Assembly: GCA_027311865.1 (NCBI GenBank)
Contig: DAICYC010000001.1
Location: forward strand, 1 to 33,149
Length of the DNA: 33,149 nt
Direction of reading: 5' to 3'
Source of the DNA: Candidatus Saccharimonadota bacterium
Lineage (GTDB): Bacteria; Patescibacteriota; Saccharimonadia; Saccharimonadales; Saccharimonadaceae
Shown: in pieces, positions 16,111 through 26,317 of the stretch
Position numbering within the stretch: position 1 is the stretch's first letter
Layout: each line of letters begins with the position of its first letter
Translations under genes and position numbers: made by a program
Notes under the pieces: model-generated
What the model was told of the DNA's origin: nothing
Database searches by the model: none
What the model saw: the letters and a program-made list of their open reading frames with translations, nothing else

Positions 16111-18003
16111 TTACTTCTTTTTTGAAGCGTCGTCGTCAACGACTTCACCTTCAACTGGGCCATCGGCTGACTGATCGTCGCCCGCCTCCTTGGCAGTTTC
16201 AGCTTCTTGCTGATACAACTTGGCGCCGATTGGCATGATGGCGTCGTTGAGAGACTTGGCAGCGGCTTCCAGCTCGTCTTTGTCGCTGGCGTCTTTGTGC
16301 TTCTTGGCTTCTTCGACGGCGTCGGTAATTACCTTTTTGTCGTCATCGGAGATCTTATCCTTGAACTCTTCAGGCATTTTTTCAGCCTGATAGATCGCAT
16401 TTTCAAGGGTATTACGAGCTTCGACGGCTTCGCGCTTTTTCTTGTCTTCTTCAGCGTGAGCTTCAGCTTCTTTTTGAGCTTTCTCGATGTCTTCTTTCGA
16501 TAAATTGCCACTGTTTTGAATGGTGATTGACTGTTCTTTGCCAGTACCCTTGTCCTTAGCCGTAACGTTCAAGATACCGTTGGCATCGAGGTTAAAGGTT
16601 ACTTCGATCTGCGGAATACCTCGTGGAGCTGGCGCAATGCCATCGAGAATGAAGCGACCGAGTGACTTGTTATCGGCTGACATTTCACGCTCGCCCTGGA
16701 GGACGTGAATCTCAACCTGAGGCTGGTTATCAGCCGCTGTTGAAAACGTCTCTGATTTCGAGGTCGGAATGGTTGTATTACGCTCGATCAATTTAGTGGT
16801 AACACCACCCATCGTTTCAATACCGAGGCTCAATGGCGTCACATCGAGTAACAGAACGTCCTTGACGTCACCCTGGAGAACGCCACCTTGAATAGCAGCA
16901 CCAACAGCAACGACTTCGTCTGGGTTAACACCCTTGAGCGGATCCTTGCCGAAAATAGACTTAACTTTCTCGACAACCGATGGCATACGTGTCATACCAC
17001 CGACGAGAATGACCTCATCAATATCACCGGCTTTAAGATCGGCGTCCTTGAGTGCCTTGTTGACAGGATCGGCCAAGCGATCGATTAAATCTTTGACCAA
17101 TTCTTCGAGCTTGGCGCGCGTCAACTTGTACTCAAAGTGCTTTGGACCATCAGCATCGGCGGTTAAGAATGGTAGGTTAACTTCGTACTCATTCGTGGAA
17201 GATAGTTCTTTTTTAGCCTTTTCTGCTTCATCCTTGAGCCGTTGCATGGCAGCGTTGTCGCCCTTTAGATCGATACCGTTCTCTTTCTTGAACACTTCTA
17301 GGAAGTGGTTGACGATGCGGTTATCAAAGTCTTCACCACCAAGGTGCGTATCACCGTTGGTCGAGCGAACCTCAAACACGCCATCACCTAATTCGAGGAT
17401 TGACACATCGAAAGTACCGCCACCGAGGTCAAAGACAGCAATCTTTTCCTCTTTCTTGTTTTCGAGACCATAAGCTAGTGCCGCCGCCGTTGGCTCATTG
17501 ATAATCCGTCGGACTTCGAGACCAGCGATTTTACCAGCATCTTTAGTGGCTTGACGCTGTGAGTCGTCGAAATAAGCCGGCACGGTGATGACCGCTTCGG
17601 TGACTTTTTCACCTAAATAGGCTTCGGCATCGGCTTTAATCTTCGACAAGATCATCGCCGAGACTTCTTCTGGCGTATATTCCTTGTCACCCAGCTTTAC
17701 GGCTACACCAGTGCCTTTTTTGACAATTTCATATGGCATGATATCGAGGTCTTTTTGGACTTCTTTGTCACTGAATTTGCGACCAATTAGGCGTTTAACA
17801 CCATAGATTGTGTTCTTGGCGTTAGTCACTCGCTGACGCTGAGCGACTTGACCAACCAGACGATCGCCTGATTTGTTGATGGCGACAACACTAGGCGTTG
17901 TACGATTTCCTTCGGCGTTAGCGATGACCTCTGGTTTGCCGGCCACCATGTAGGCGAAGGCGCTATTGGTTGTACCGAGGTCGATACCAATGATTTTTCC
18001 CAT
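16111..18003 (-). CDS. dnaK: Chaperone protein DnaK
   Basis: [42 protein letters not shown], full Hsp70 length of 630 aa. Confidence 0.98.
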   Translation of the reverse strand: MGKIIGIDLGTTNSAFAYMVAGKPEVIANAEGNRTTPSVVAINKSGDRLVGQVAQRQRVTNAKNTIYGVKRLIGRKFSDKEVQKDLDIMPYEIVKKGTGVAVKLGDKEYTPEEVSAMILSKIKADAEAYLGEKVTEAVITVPAYFDDSQRQATKDAGKIAGLEVRRIINEPTAAALAYGLENKKEEKIAVFDLGGGTFDVSILELGDGVFEVRSTNGDTHLGGEDFDNRIVNHFLEVFKKENGIDLKGDNAAMQRLKDEAEKAKKELSSTNEYEVNLPFLTADADGPKHFEYKLTRAKLEELVKDLIDRLADPVNKALKDADLKAGDIDEVILVGGMTRMPSVVEKVKSIFGKDPLKGVNPDEVVAVGAAIQGGVLQGDVKDVLLLDVTPLSLGIETMGGVTTKLIERNTTIPTSKSETFSTAADNQPQVEIHVLQGEREMSADNKSLGRFILDGIAPAPRGIPQIEVTFNLDANGILNVTAKDKGTGKEQSITIQNSGNLSKEDIEKAQKEAEAHAEEDKKKREAVEARNTLENAIYQAEKMPEEFKDKISDDDKKVITDAVEEAKKHKDASDKDELEAAAKSLNDAIMPIGAKLYQQEAETAKEAGDDQSADGPVEGEVVDDDASKKK

Positions 18004-18077
18004 AGTATTTACTCTCCTTATAATATCTTGCTAGCAATCAAGCTATGCGACTGCTGATTAAGTCTATTGTAAATAAA

Positions 18078-18104
18078 TTAGCACTCTCGTGTCAAGAGTG
18101 CTAA
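18078..18104 (-). promoter_or_regulatory. CIRCE operator upstream of dnaK
   Basis: TTAGCACTC-TCGTGTCAA-GAGTGCTAA, exact consensus arms with 9-nt spacer. Confidence 0.97.
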
Positions 18105-18126
18105 ACGATTTTTCTAAATTTTTCGA

Positions 18127-18612
18127 TTATTTGCGCATAACTTTAACCATTGCTGGTCGAACGACTCGACCGTTCGAGAGATAACCAGTGCGGAGTGATT
18201 CAGCTATGACCTCTTCGTCACCTTCAGCTTCGTCATCGAATTGAACCGCTTCGTGAATCTCCGGGTTGAACTTTACACCGGTCGAACTGTCGATTTTCTT
18301 CAAATTTATTGATTCCATGGCTTTATCAAGCTGCTTAGCCAGCCCCATGATACCCTTAACCCATTCGTTGGTCCGCAGTTCAGACGGCGCCGCACTAATC
18401 GCGCGTTCAATGGTGTCAAAGATTGGGAGCATCTCGATTGCGGCAGCTTCGTGGCCTGATTGCCGGGCGGATGATTTTTCGAGTTCGGTGCGTTTTCGAT
18501 AATTTTCAAAATCAGCCCGGGTTCGCTGTAGATCGGCCGTCAACTCAGCCACGGCTTGCTTTGATTCACAGCACGGCTGGTTATTATTCTTAACTGGTTT
18601 TGATTTTGTCAT
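18127..18612 (-). CDS. grpE: Nucleotide exchange factor GrpE
   Basis: RADFENYRKRTELEK, LPIFDTIERAI, FNPEIHEAVQF, GYLSNGRVVRPAMVKV. Confidence 0.95.
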   Translation of the reverse strand: MTKSKPVKNNNQPCCESKQAVAELTADLQRTRADFENYRKRTELEKSSARQSGHEAAAIEMLPIFDTIERAISAAPSELRTNEWVKGIMGLAKQLDKAMESINLKKIDSSTGVKFNPEIHEAVQFDDEAEGDEEVIAESLRTGYLSNGRVVRPAMVKVMRK

Positions 18613-19323
18613 CTAAATAACCTCCTCTAACATGGCTCCGGCTTGACGAACCAGGCGCATGACTTTGGCATAACTCTGACGCGTCGGGCCAAGAACACCA
18701 ATATAACTATTATCACTGTACGGCGAACGAAAACGGCAAATTATTAAGGTAGCCCCACTGCTCTTGCCAACAGGGTTTTCGGACCCGATGTAGACACTGA
18801 GTGGCTCAGTTGGCTTGGCCTCCCGCAGCCACGGCTCTAAATTGTCTAACAGGCGCGCTACCGACTGAACATGATCACCCTGTAGAAACTCCGGTTGAGA
18901 AAAGAGATTACCGATACCATTCATATACAGTTCATCACCGATAGTGGCGATACCGAGGTTCTGGGTCAATTCCACCAGGCTGTCGACAGCGCTCCTAATC
19001 GCTCGATCAGCCCGATCGGAATAGTTATTAACTCTGGCCTGAATCGCTCTCGCACTGCGATCCTGAATCAGAAGCGGATTCGCTGGCTGGACTTCGTTTA
19101 GAGAATTGACGTAGAAACGGTAGCCAGCATCAGTTGGCACCCGTCCAGCGCTAGTATGTGGCTGTTCAATCAAGCCCATTTCCTCTAAACGAGCCATTTC
19201 GCTCCGAATCGTGGCACTGGAAACGCCAAACAACTTGGCTAGCATTACACTGCCAATAGGGGCGGCGATTTCAGCGTGCTGTTCGATAATTGCCGCTAAG
19301 ATTTGTCTTTGACGCTCCGTCAT
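18613..19323 (-). CDS. hrcA: Heat-inducible transcription repressor HrcA (shortened)
   Basis: MTERQRQILAAII...SSATIRSEMARLEEMGLIEQPHTSAGRVPTDAGYRFYV; IGSENPVGKSS; GVLGPTRQSYAKVMRLV. ATG at 19323 preferred over the TTG at 19356. Confidence 0.94.
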   Translation of the reverse strand: MTERQRQILAAIIEQHAEIAAPIGSVMLAKLFGVSSATIRSEMARLEEMGLIEQPHTSAGRVPTDAGYRFYVNSLNEVQPANPLLIQDRSARAIQARVNNYSDRADRAIRSAVDSLVELTQNLGIATIGDELYMNGIGNLFSQPEFLQGDHVQSVARLLDNLEPWLREAKPTEPLSVYIGSENPVGKSSGATLIICRFRSPYSDNSYIGVLGPTRQSYAKVMRLVRQAGAMLEEVI

Positions 19324-19345
19324 GTTGTCAATTATAGCAAATTGA

Positions 19346-19372
19346 CTAGCACTCAATCAACAAGAGTGCTAG
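19346..19372 (-). promoter_or_regulatory. CIRCE operator upstream of hrcA-grpE
   Basis: CTAGCACTC-AATCAACAA-GAGTGCTAG; overlaps the gmk stop codon. Confidence 0.93.
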
Positions 19373-20106
19373 ATACTGGACCGACGAACGATGTCGTCGA
19401 GAAGAGTTTGAGCGATTTGGCGCACTTCGACGTCTTTGTCGATAAAGCGATCATGTCGAGCCGTGATGTCACGAACGGCGCTAACCGCCTTGTCTAAATC
19501 CTGATTAACGATGAAGTGATAATAATCCACCTCGAGAGCCTTGGTCAGCTCGTGAACAGCTGTCTGGACGCGAACCTCGAAGGCCTCTTCGAACGTCGCT
19601 TTATCGGGATACCTTTGAGCAAAGCGCTGACGCCAAATGTCGTAGTCGGGCGGCAGAATAAACATCGCAATGACTCGATTGGATATTTCTTTATACTCAG
19701 CCACCCCCTGTACATCAATATCGGTGACCGCCACCTTGTATTGTCGAGCAATATCCTTCAGGGCTTTAATCGAGGTGCCGTAGACAGTACCGTGAACGAA
19801 TTTGGCCTCGACAAACTCACCGCCCTTCAACATCTGTGTGGCTTGATTGTCGTTAATGAAGTGGTATTCTCGACCGTCCACTTCTGGCTGACCATTATTG
19901 ACACGTGGCGGACGCGTCGTGTGCGACACCAAGTCACTGAAACCACCACCCGCCACTAGTTGTCGTTTGATAGTATCCTTGCCGGCTCCACTGATTCCGG
20001 CCAAAAGCACAATCTCACACTCATCAACAATCTGACGTGCCCGCTCAGGAGTTCGATAATTTTCTATCAACTGCTGTAGTTCAATTGCGGACTCGCTCAT
20101 CGCCAA
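19369..20106 (-). CDS. gmk: Guanylate kinase-like protein
   Basis: VLLAGISGAGKDTIKRQL P-loop, SHTTRPPRVNNGQPEVDGREYHFI, AVTDIDVQGVAEYK. Confidence 0.88.
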   Translation of the reverse strand: MAMSESAIELQQLIENYRTPERARQIVDECEIVLLAGISGAGKDTIKRQLVAGGGFSDLVSHTTRPPRVNNGQPEVDGREYHFINDNQATQMLKGGEFVEAKFVHGTVYGTSIKALKDIARQYKVAVTDIDVQGVAEYKEISNRVIAMFILPPDYDIWRQRFAQRYPDKATFEEAFEVRVQTAVHELTKALEVDYYHFIVNQDLDKAVSAVRDITARHDRFIDKDVEVRQIAQTLLDDIVRRSSI

Positions 20107-20107
20107 T

Positions 20108-21874
20108 TTAATCCCGCTTCAACATCACCATGAAGGCTTCGGATGGAATATCAACCTTTCCAAAGCGTTTCATGCGTTTCTTACCTTTGGCCTGCTTAGC
20201 CAAGAGCTTCTTTTTACGAGACACGTCACCACCGTAAAGATAGCCGGTGACATCTTTTCGGAAAGCACTGAGGTCTTCACGGGCAATAAACTTACCACCA
20301 ATCGCCGCCTGAAGAGCTACCTGGAAATTCTGGCGTGGAATAACATCTTTGAGCTTGCGAACAGTTTCACGACCTAGGTATTGAGCCTCGGAGCGGTGAG
20401 CCATAACGCTGAGCGCATCAACAATTTCACCGGCCACATAAAAGTCGACTCGCACCAAATCCTCGGCTCGATAATCGTCAAGCTCGTAGTTGAACGATCC
20501 ATAGCCACTAGTTGACGACTTCAATTGATCATAAAAGTCGGTTAACAGGTTAGCTAGTGGCGCCTCGAAACTAATCAAAGCCCGCTCGTCGATGTAGCTC
20601 AAGTTCTTTTGAATTCCCCGCTTGGCAACGATCAATTGAATTACGCCACCGATGTAGTCAGTTGGCACGACAATTTCACCTTTAATCCAAGGCTCTCGGA
20701 TTTCTTTGATTTTGCTCATGTCTGGCAAATCGCTCGCTGATTTAATGTCGATTTCTTCGCCATCGGCTAGGGTGACCTGGTAATCGGTCGAAGGATTTGT
20801 TACCACGAGATCGAGATTGTACTCACGCTCCAATCGTTCACGAATAATATCCATGTGAAGCAGACCCAAAAAGCCGATTCGCACCCCGTAACCAAGAACT
20901 GGTGAGTTTTCCGGTTCAAACTGCAGCGCCGAGTCGCTCAAGCTCAACTTTTCGATGGCATCTTTGAGGTCCTGGTATTCGTCGTTACTGGTCGGGAAAA
21001 AGCCGGCATAAACGAACGGCTTGATGAGCTTGTAGCCCGGCAATGGCTCAGTCGAACGACGCCGTGAAGTTGTAACGGTATCACCCACCCGAGCGTCACG
21101 AGTCGTATGGAGGTTAGTGACGATGTACCCAATCTGACCGGTCGATAGTTCACCGGTTGGCGACATGCCTGGGTTCAGTGAGCCCACCTCCAAGGCTTGA
21201 CCCGACGCTTTGGTTCCCAGCATCTCAATCGTATCGGACCGACTAATTGATCCGCTAAAAATTCTGACATAGAGCACCACGCCACGATAATCATCGTAAT
21301 AGCTATCAAAAATCAGGGCCTTAGTAACATTTTCGTCAGCCACAACTGGTCCAGGGATTCGATCCACGACCGCATCGAGAACTGACTCCACCCCCTCACC
21401 GGTTTTGGCGCTAATTTTAATAATGTCCGATTCATCACAACCGAGCAGGTTGATAATTTCAGCACTGACTCGCGGCACGTCGGCGGCGGGCAAGTCGATC
21501 TTGTTCAGTACTGGAATGATTGTTAAATCAGCCGCCATTGCCAGGTAAACGTTAGCTAGGGTCTGCGCCTGAATACCTTGACTGGCATCAACCACTAAGA
21601 TCGCGCCCTCACAGGCCTGCAAACTTCGCGATACCTCGTAGCTAAAGTCGACATGCCCCGGCGTATCAATCAGATTCAGTTCATGACCTCGAAAATTCAT
21701 GCGAACTGGTGTGAGTTTGATAGTGATGCCTTTTTCTCGCTCCAACTCCATACTGTCGAGCAACTGGGATTTCATATCCCGTTGTTGGACCGTGCTGGTT
21801 ATTTCCATCATCCGATCAGCCAAAGTCGACTTACCGTGATCGATATGCGCGATAATACAGAAATTTCTAATCAT
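20108..21874 (-). CDS. lepA: Elongation factor 4 (LepA)
   Basis: MIRNFCIIAHIDHGKSTLADRMME, DTPGHVDFSYEVSRSLQACEGAILVVDASQG, C-terminal LLAKQAKGKKRMKRFGKVDIPSEAFMVML. Confidence 0.97.
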   Translation of the reverse strand: MIRNFCIIAHIDHGKSTLADRMMEITSTVQQRDMKSQLLDSMELEREKGITIKLTPVRMNFRGHELNLIDTPGHVDFSYEVSRSLQACEGAILVVDASQGIQAQTLANVYLAMAADLTIIPVLNKIDLPAADVPRVSAEIINLLGCDESDIIKISAKTGEGVESVLDAVVDRIPGPVVADENVTKALIFDSYYDDYRGVVLYVRIFSGSISRSDTIEMLGTKASGQALEVGSLNPGMSPTGELSTGQIGYIVTNLHTTRDARVGDTVTTSRRRSTEPLPGYKLIKPFVYAGFFPTSNDEYQDLKDAIEKLSLSDSALQFEPENSPVLGYGVRIGFLGLLHMDIIRERLEREYNLDLVVTNPSTDYQVTLADGEEIDIKSASDLPDMSKIKEIREPWIKGEIVVPTDYIGGVIQLIVAKRGIQKNLSYIDERALISFEAPLANLLTDFYDQLKSSTSGYGSFNYELDDYRAEDLVRVDFYVAGEIVDALSVMAHRSEAQYLGRETVRKLKDVIPRQNFQVALQAAIGGKFIAREDLSAFRKDVTGYLYGGDVSRKKKLLAKQAKGKKRMKRFGKVDIPSEAFMVMLKRD

Positions 21875-21875
21875 A

Positions 21876-23519
21876 TTAACTGACATGCCGGGCAATCATT
21901 TTCCTAACTAGATAATAAATTTGCTTGAATCGGCCGACAATTGGCTTGGTTTCCGATAGCCTCATTAGGTAACTGAAGGCAAAATAAGCCGCGAAGCTAA
22001 CCGCCGAAATCAGCGCAAATTTAGGGAAAGTAATCCAGATGCTATTGTCGTCAGCCTCAAGTGGCACCATCAGAACCATCAAGTAAGTAATAATCCCCGC
22101 CACGAACGCCGATATAGCCATTCGGCCAACAGCGTGAAGGAATTCAGCATCAAAGAGATTCTGGATTCGCTTCGACATCAGATAGAACAAAATCGTAACT
22201 TCGAGAATCGAGGTTATCACCACCGCCCAAGCCAACCCTTCGACACCCATGTCTAAGCCCATCGACAACCATACGGCTAGAACAATGTTCGCGCCAATCG
22301 TAAAAAACGAAATATACATCGGCGTTCGAGTGTCTTGTTGTGCGTAGAAGCTTCGTGCTGAAATAAAGTAAATCGATCGAAAGACTATCCCGATCGCCAA
22401 AACACCCAGGATACTAGCCATATACGGATCACCACCGTTGACGATAAAGTTTACGACATAACCTCGAGCAAAGAAGAACAGAACCGCGACCGGTAACGCC
22501 AGCCAAATTATCACCCTCAGTACCGATATTAGTTCTGCCTTGAACAAATCAGGTCGTCCCTCGACGAGACGTTCGGTCATTTTCGGATAAGCCGCTGTGC
22601 TAATCGCCACACCAATCAAATTTATCGGCATATACGCCAGGGTTGTAGCCTGCTGATAGGCTCGCACACTGCTCGCCACCATTCGTGACGCCAGGTTGAT
22701 TTCGACGATGCTATTAATGTAGTCGATTCCCTGGTCAAGCGATCGGGGCGGTAACAACCTAAGCACTCGCCGAAAACCTTTGTTTTTCCAGAAGATTTTG
22801 AATTGATAATCAAAGCCCATACCAATCAAGCCCAAGGAGCTCACAATCAGCTGGAGCATCGCCCCCAACACGACACCGAGTGCCACACCCATGATGCCAC
22901 CTTCGAAAATCACTTGACCAAACAGAGTAATACCATCGGTAAAGTACATCAAACCGATCAGAATTCCGATGTTATAAACAGCCGGTGCTAGCGCAAAGAA
23001 CGCGAATCGTCCCACCGCCTGCTGCATACTAGTGAGAACCGTGGCAACCGCGAACAAGAACGGACTGACAGCCATAACACGCATCATACTTGACGCCAGG
23101 GCTCGACTCGACTCATCCAGACCAGGTCCAACCACATAGCGCACCAATGGCTCGGCAAAGATAATCATCAGAATACTAGCAGCCAAAGTCGCTAACGCCA
23201 TCAAATTCAAAATGCTGGTCGACAGCTCCCAAGCTGACCGCTTGTTACCGGAATTCAATCGCTGATTAAAAACCGGTATAAAGCTGACACTTAGCGCACC
23301 CGATACCAGGATGACGAACATAAAGTCCGGCACCGCAAAAGCCACCGTATAGGCATCGGCCCCCGTCGGATAGGTCGTGTAGTACAACGTATTAAAGATA
23401 CGGTCACGCAGAAAGCCCAGCAGACTGGCAATCAGGGTCGATCCGGCTAGCAGTGACGCGGCTAATTTCAGCGATAATCGCTTATTCAAGCGTGAGATGG
23501 TCTTTCGGAAATACTGCAT
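21876..23519 (-). CDS. murJ: Lipid II flippase MurJ (MviN family)
   Basis: LGFLRDRIFNTLYYT, GADAYTVAFAVPDFMFVILVSGALSVSFIPVF, 547 aa polytopic. Confidence 0.93.
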   Translation of the reverse strand: MQYFRKTISRLNKRLSLKLAASLLAGSTLIASLLGFLRDRIFNTLYYTTYPTGADAYTVAFAVPDFMFVILVSGALSVSFIPVFNQRLNSGNKRSAWELSTSILNLMALATLAASILMIIFAEPLVRYVVGPGLDESSRALASSMMRVMAVSPFLFAVATVLTSMQQAVGRFAFFALAPAVYNIGILIGLMYFTDGITLFGQVIFEGGIMGVALGVVLGAMLQLIVSSLGLIGMGFDYQFKIFWKNKGFRRVLRLLPPRSLDQGIDYINSIVEINLASRMVASSVRAYQQATTLAYMPINLIGVAISTAAYPKMTERLVEGRPDLFKAELISVLRVIIWLALPVAVLFFFARGYVVNFIVNGGDPYMASILGVLAIGIVFRSIYFISARSFYAQQDTRTPMYISFFTIGANIVLAVWLSMGLDMGVEGLAWAVVITSILEVTILFYLMSKRIQNLFDAEFLHAVGRMAISAFVAGIITYLMVLMVPLEADDNSIWITFPKFALISAVSFAAYFAFSYLMRLSETKPIVGRFKQIYYLVRKMIARHVS

Positions 23520-23537
23520 ATGGATCGACTTGTCTAA

Positions 23538-25403
23538 TTAAGCGTGTAGTTTAGCTTCTTTCGGTAATTTGGCGTCTTTGAGAAGTTCGACAACACCGTC
23601 TTCCTCAATAGTTTCTTGTTCGAGCAGTGCATCGGCCAATTTTTGGAGACTAGTCATGTTGTTCTTGAGAACAATCTCCGCTCGATGGGCCGCCTCTTTA
23701 ATCAAGGTTGAGACCTCTTCGTCAATTGCCCGTGCCGTTTCATTACTGTATGGCCGTTCGTGAGTAATCTTATCGAAAACCATACCGCCATTGTCTTCGT
23801 GGAAAACCTGGTCGCGTAACTTGGTGCCCATACCTTGTTCGATTACCATATCACGGGCGATTTCAGTAGCTTTACGCAAGTCTGAACCAGCACCCGTCGT
23901 GATACCATCGTCACCGTTAACCAACTTCTCGGCGATTCGGCCACCTAGGGCTCGAGCCAGAATGTCTTTGAATTCATAAACATTCGTGTAAGAAGTATCC
24001 TCTGGCGGCAAGAACCAAGTAACGCCACCTGTACCACCGCGCGGAATAATTGTGACCTTATGAACTGGGTCGCTATCAGGCAAAACATGTCCAACAAGCG
24101 CGTGACCCGCCTCGTGATATGCTGTCAGCTCCTTGTCCTTTTGGCTCATGACCTTGCTCTTGCGCTCTGGGCCGATTGCGACCTTCTCAAAGGCTTCGGT
24201 GATATCAGCGTTGCTAATTTTTTTGGCGTCGCGTCGAGCTGCCACGATAGCGGCCTCGTTGGCGATGTTGGCCAGGTCAGCACCCGATGAACCGGCTGTC
24301 TTGGCGGCCAGCTTGTCGAGATTAACTGACTCGTCGACTGGCTTATTCTTGAAGTGAACTTTCAAAATGGCTTCCCGGTCTTTACGCTCCGGCAACATGA
24401 TGTTAGTTCGACGGTCAAAGCGACCGGGACGAAGGAGAGCTGGATCGAGTACATCGGCGCGGTTAGTTGCCGCTAGCACGATGACATTCGTGCCAGTTTC
24501 GAAACCGTCCATTTCGACAAGAATCTGGTTGAGCGTCTGTTCTCGTTCGTCATGACCGCCGCCCATGCCGCTTCCGCGACGTCGACCGACGGCATCGATT
24601 TCATCGATAAAGATAATGCAGGGCGCACTCTTCTTGGCCTGATCGAAAAGGTCGCGGACGCGCGAAGCGCCCACGCCGACGAACATCTCAACGAATTCTG
24701 AGCCGCTGATGCTAAAGAACGGTACGTTGGCTTCACCGGCGACAGCTCGAGCAAGCATCGTCTTACCAGTACCTGGACTACCAACTAGCAGTACGCCCTT
24801 TGGAATCTTGGCACCGAGCCCCTCATATTTCTTGGGATTTTTTAAAAAATCGACGACTTCTTCAAGATCCTGTTTTGCCGAATCATTTCCGGCGATATCA
24901 GCAAAGACAACTTTAGTCTTATCTTCACCGTACAATTTAGCTTTTGACTTACCAAAGCCCATCGCTTGGTTATTCTGACCTTGGGCTTGACGCATCATAT
25001 ACATGAAAAAGGCCGCAATTAAGATCACCGGTATCACAATGATCGCCAAGTTCCACAATACCTCACTAGTATTTGATGGTGTCGAAATCTGTAGCTCGAC
25101 ATCGGCATCCGGCTCGAGGCCCTGCTCCTGGAGGCTAGCTGACGGATCCTTTGTTGAACGCTCGGTCGCAACATCGCTCCCCTCTGGCGTCACCTTGAGT
25201 TCGTTGCCTTGAAGCTCAATTTTGGTAATCTCACCCTTATTAGCGCGATCAATCACACTCGAAAGTGGAACATTGGTCAGTTGTTCGTTTGGTGTAGTCA
25301 AGGCGTAGACAGCCAACAAACCAAACACCAGCAATGCCCAAAAAAGCGACAAGCGCACAAAATTATTCGTTTTCTTCGGTGGCAGCGGAGCCTTCTTCAC
25401 CAT
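23538..25403 (-). CDS. ftsH: ATP-dependent zinc metalloprotease FtsH
   Basis: [24 protein letters not shown] region [14 protein letters not shown], zinc site [12 protein letters not shown]. Confidence 0.98.
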   Translation of the reverse strand: MVKKAPLPPKKTNNFVRLSLFWALLVFGLLAVYALTTPNEQLTNVPLSSVIDRANKGEITKIELQGNELKVTPEGSDVATERSTKDPSASLQEQGLEPDADVELQISTPSNTSEVLWNLAIIVIPVILIAAFFMYMMRQAQGQNNQAMGFGKSKAKLYGEDKTKVVFADIAGNDSAKQDLEEVVDFLKNPKKYEGLGAKIPKGVLLVGSPGTGKTMLARAVAGEANVPFFSISGSEFVEMFVGVGASRVRDLFDQAKKSAPCIIFIDEIDAVGRRRGSGMGGGHDEREQTLNQILVEMDGFETGTNVIVLAATNRADVLDPALLRPGRFDRRTNIMLPERKDREAILKVHFKNKPVDESVNLDKLAAKTAGSSGADLANIANEAAIVAARRDAKKISNADITEAFEKVAIGPERKSKVMSQKDKELTAYHEAGHALVGHVLPDSDPVHKVTIIPRGGTGGVTWFLPPEDTSYTNVYEFKDILARALGGRIAEKLVNGDDGITTGAGSDLRKATEIARDMVIEQGMGTKLRDQVFHEDNGGMVFDKITHERPYSNETARAIDEEVSTLIKEAAHRAEIVLKNNMTSLQKLADALLEQETIEEDGVVELLKDAKLPKEAKLHA

Positions 25404-25449
25404 AAAGTATGTGTCCTTTCAGGAGATCAGAAATAAATGTCTATCTATG

Positions 25450-26283
25450 TTATTTTAACAGTGACAGGGAAAAATTACGAGTACTGATAGATATCCGAAT
25501 CTGGCCGCCGAGCTCGAGCTGAGAACCTGGTCGAGCGGTTTTTATTGCCAGCAACAATCGCTCCATCTGCGGGCGAGTTAATTTGGCTTGAGTCAGGTGA
25601 CGAATCACCTCTACTGCGACTGGTTGAGGCATCATAATAAACGAATGCCGACGATACTCGCCTGGTCCAGATTGGTAGTCAGACAGTTCGCGATCAATAG
25701 CCGCTTTGATCTCTATTTGTCTTAGGCGAAGTTGCGCAAGTTGCGCCACATTCGACTCGGACAAGTCAAGCACTCCTGCTCGCAGTCGATTACGCAAGTA
25801 GCGATGATCCCGGTTAGTCGAATCTTCTGACCACTCAAGCTGATGATGAAGCGCATAGCGATACAGCTGTTCTTTGGATAACGCTAGTAGCGGTCGCGCT
25901 ACATCACTACCGTGCGTCGCCAAGCCACGCCAACCAGTCCCGCGACTTATGTTTATGGCCATCGTCGCTATCACATCATCTCGATGATGAGCGGTGACAA
26001 TTCGAGCATCGTACTTTTTAGCGACCTGTCGAAGAAATCGATAGCGAACCTTACGAGCCGCTTCTTCGCTAGCCTTCGGGCCGAGCTCATAGCGGCACGA
26101 CTCATAGATCAAACCGTAGCGGTGAGCCAGCGCTGCAACAAAACGCTCGTCGGCGGCCGAATCGGCTCGAATCCCGTGATCAACATGAGCCACGACAATA
26201 TCATTATCACCGACTTGTACCATCATATCGAGCAAAACGACCGAATCGACACCTCCGCTAACCGCCACAACATATCGCGCCAT
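25450..26283 (-). CDS. tilS: tRNA(Ile)-lysidine synthase TilS
   Basis: VAVSGGVDSVVLLDMM PP-loop, HVDHGIRADSAADERFV, TAHHRDDVIAT, DSTNRDHRYLRNRLR. Confidence 0.93.
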   Translation of the reverse strand: MARYVVAVSGGVDSVVLLDMMVQVGDNDIVVAHVDHGIRADSAADERFVAALAHRYGLIYESCRYELGPKASEEAARKVRYRFLRQVAKKYDARIVTAHHRDDVIATMAINISRGTGWRGLATHGSDVARPLLALSKEQLYRYALHHQLEWSEDSTNRDHRYLRNRLRAGVLDLSESNVAQLAQLRLRQIEIKAAIDRELSDYQSGPGEYRRHSFIMMPQPVAVEVIRHLTQAKLTRPQMERLLLAIKTARPGSQLELGGQIRISISTRNFSLSLLK

Positions 26284-26317
26284 ATGTCTTCATTATATTC
26301 CAGACGCGCTATAATGA

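Noticed and set aside
16934-17473. 179 aa plus-strand ORF antisense to dnaK
   Set aside because: Lies inside a full-length DnaK; composition is typical of an antisense shadow ORF and shows no recognisable domain.
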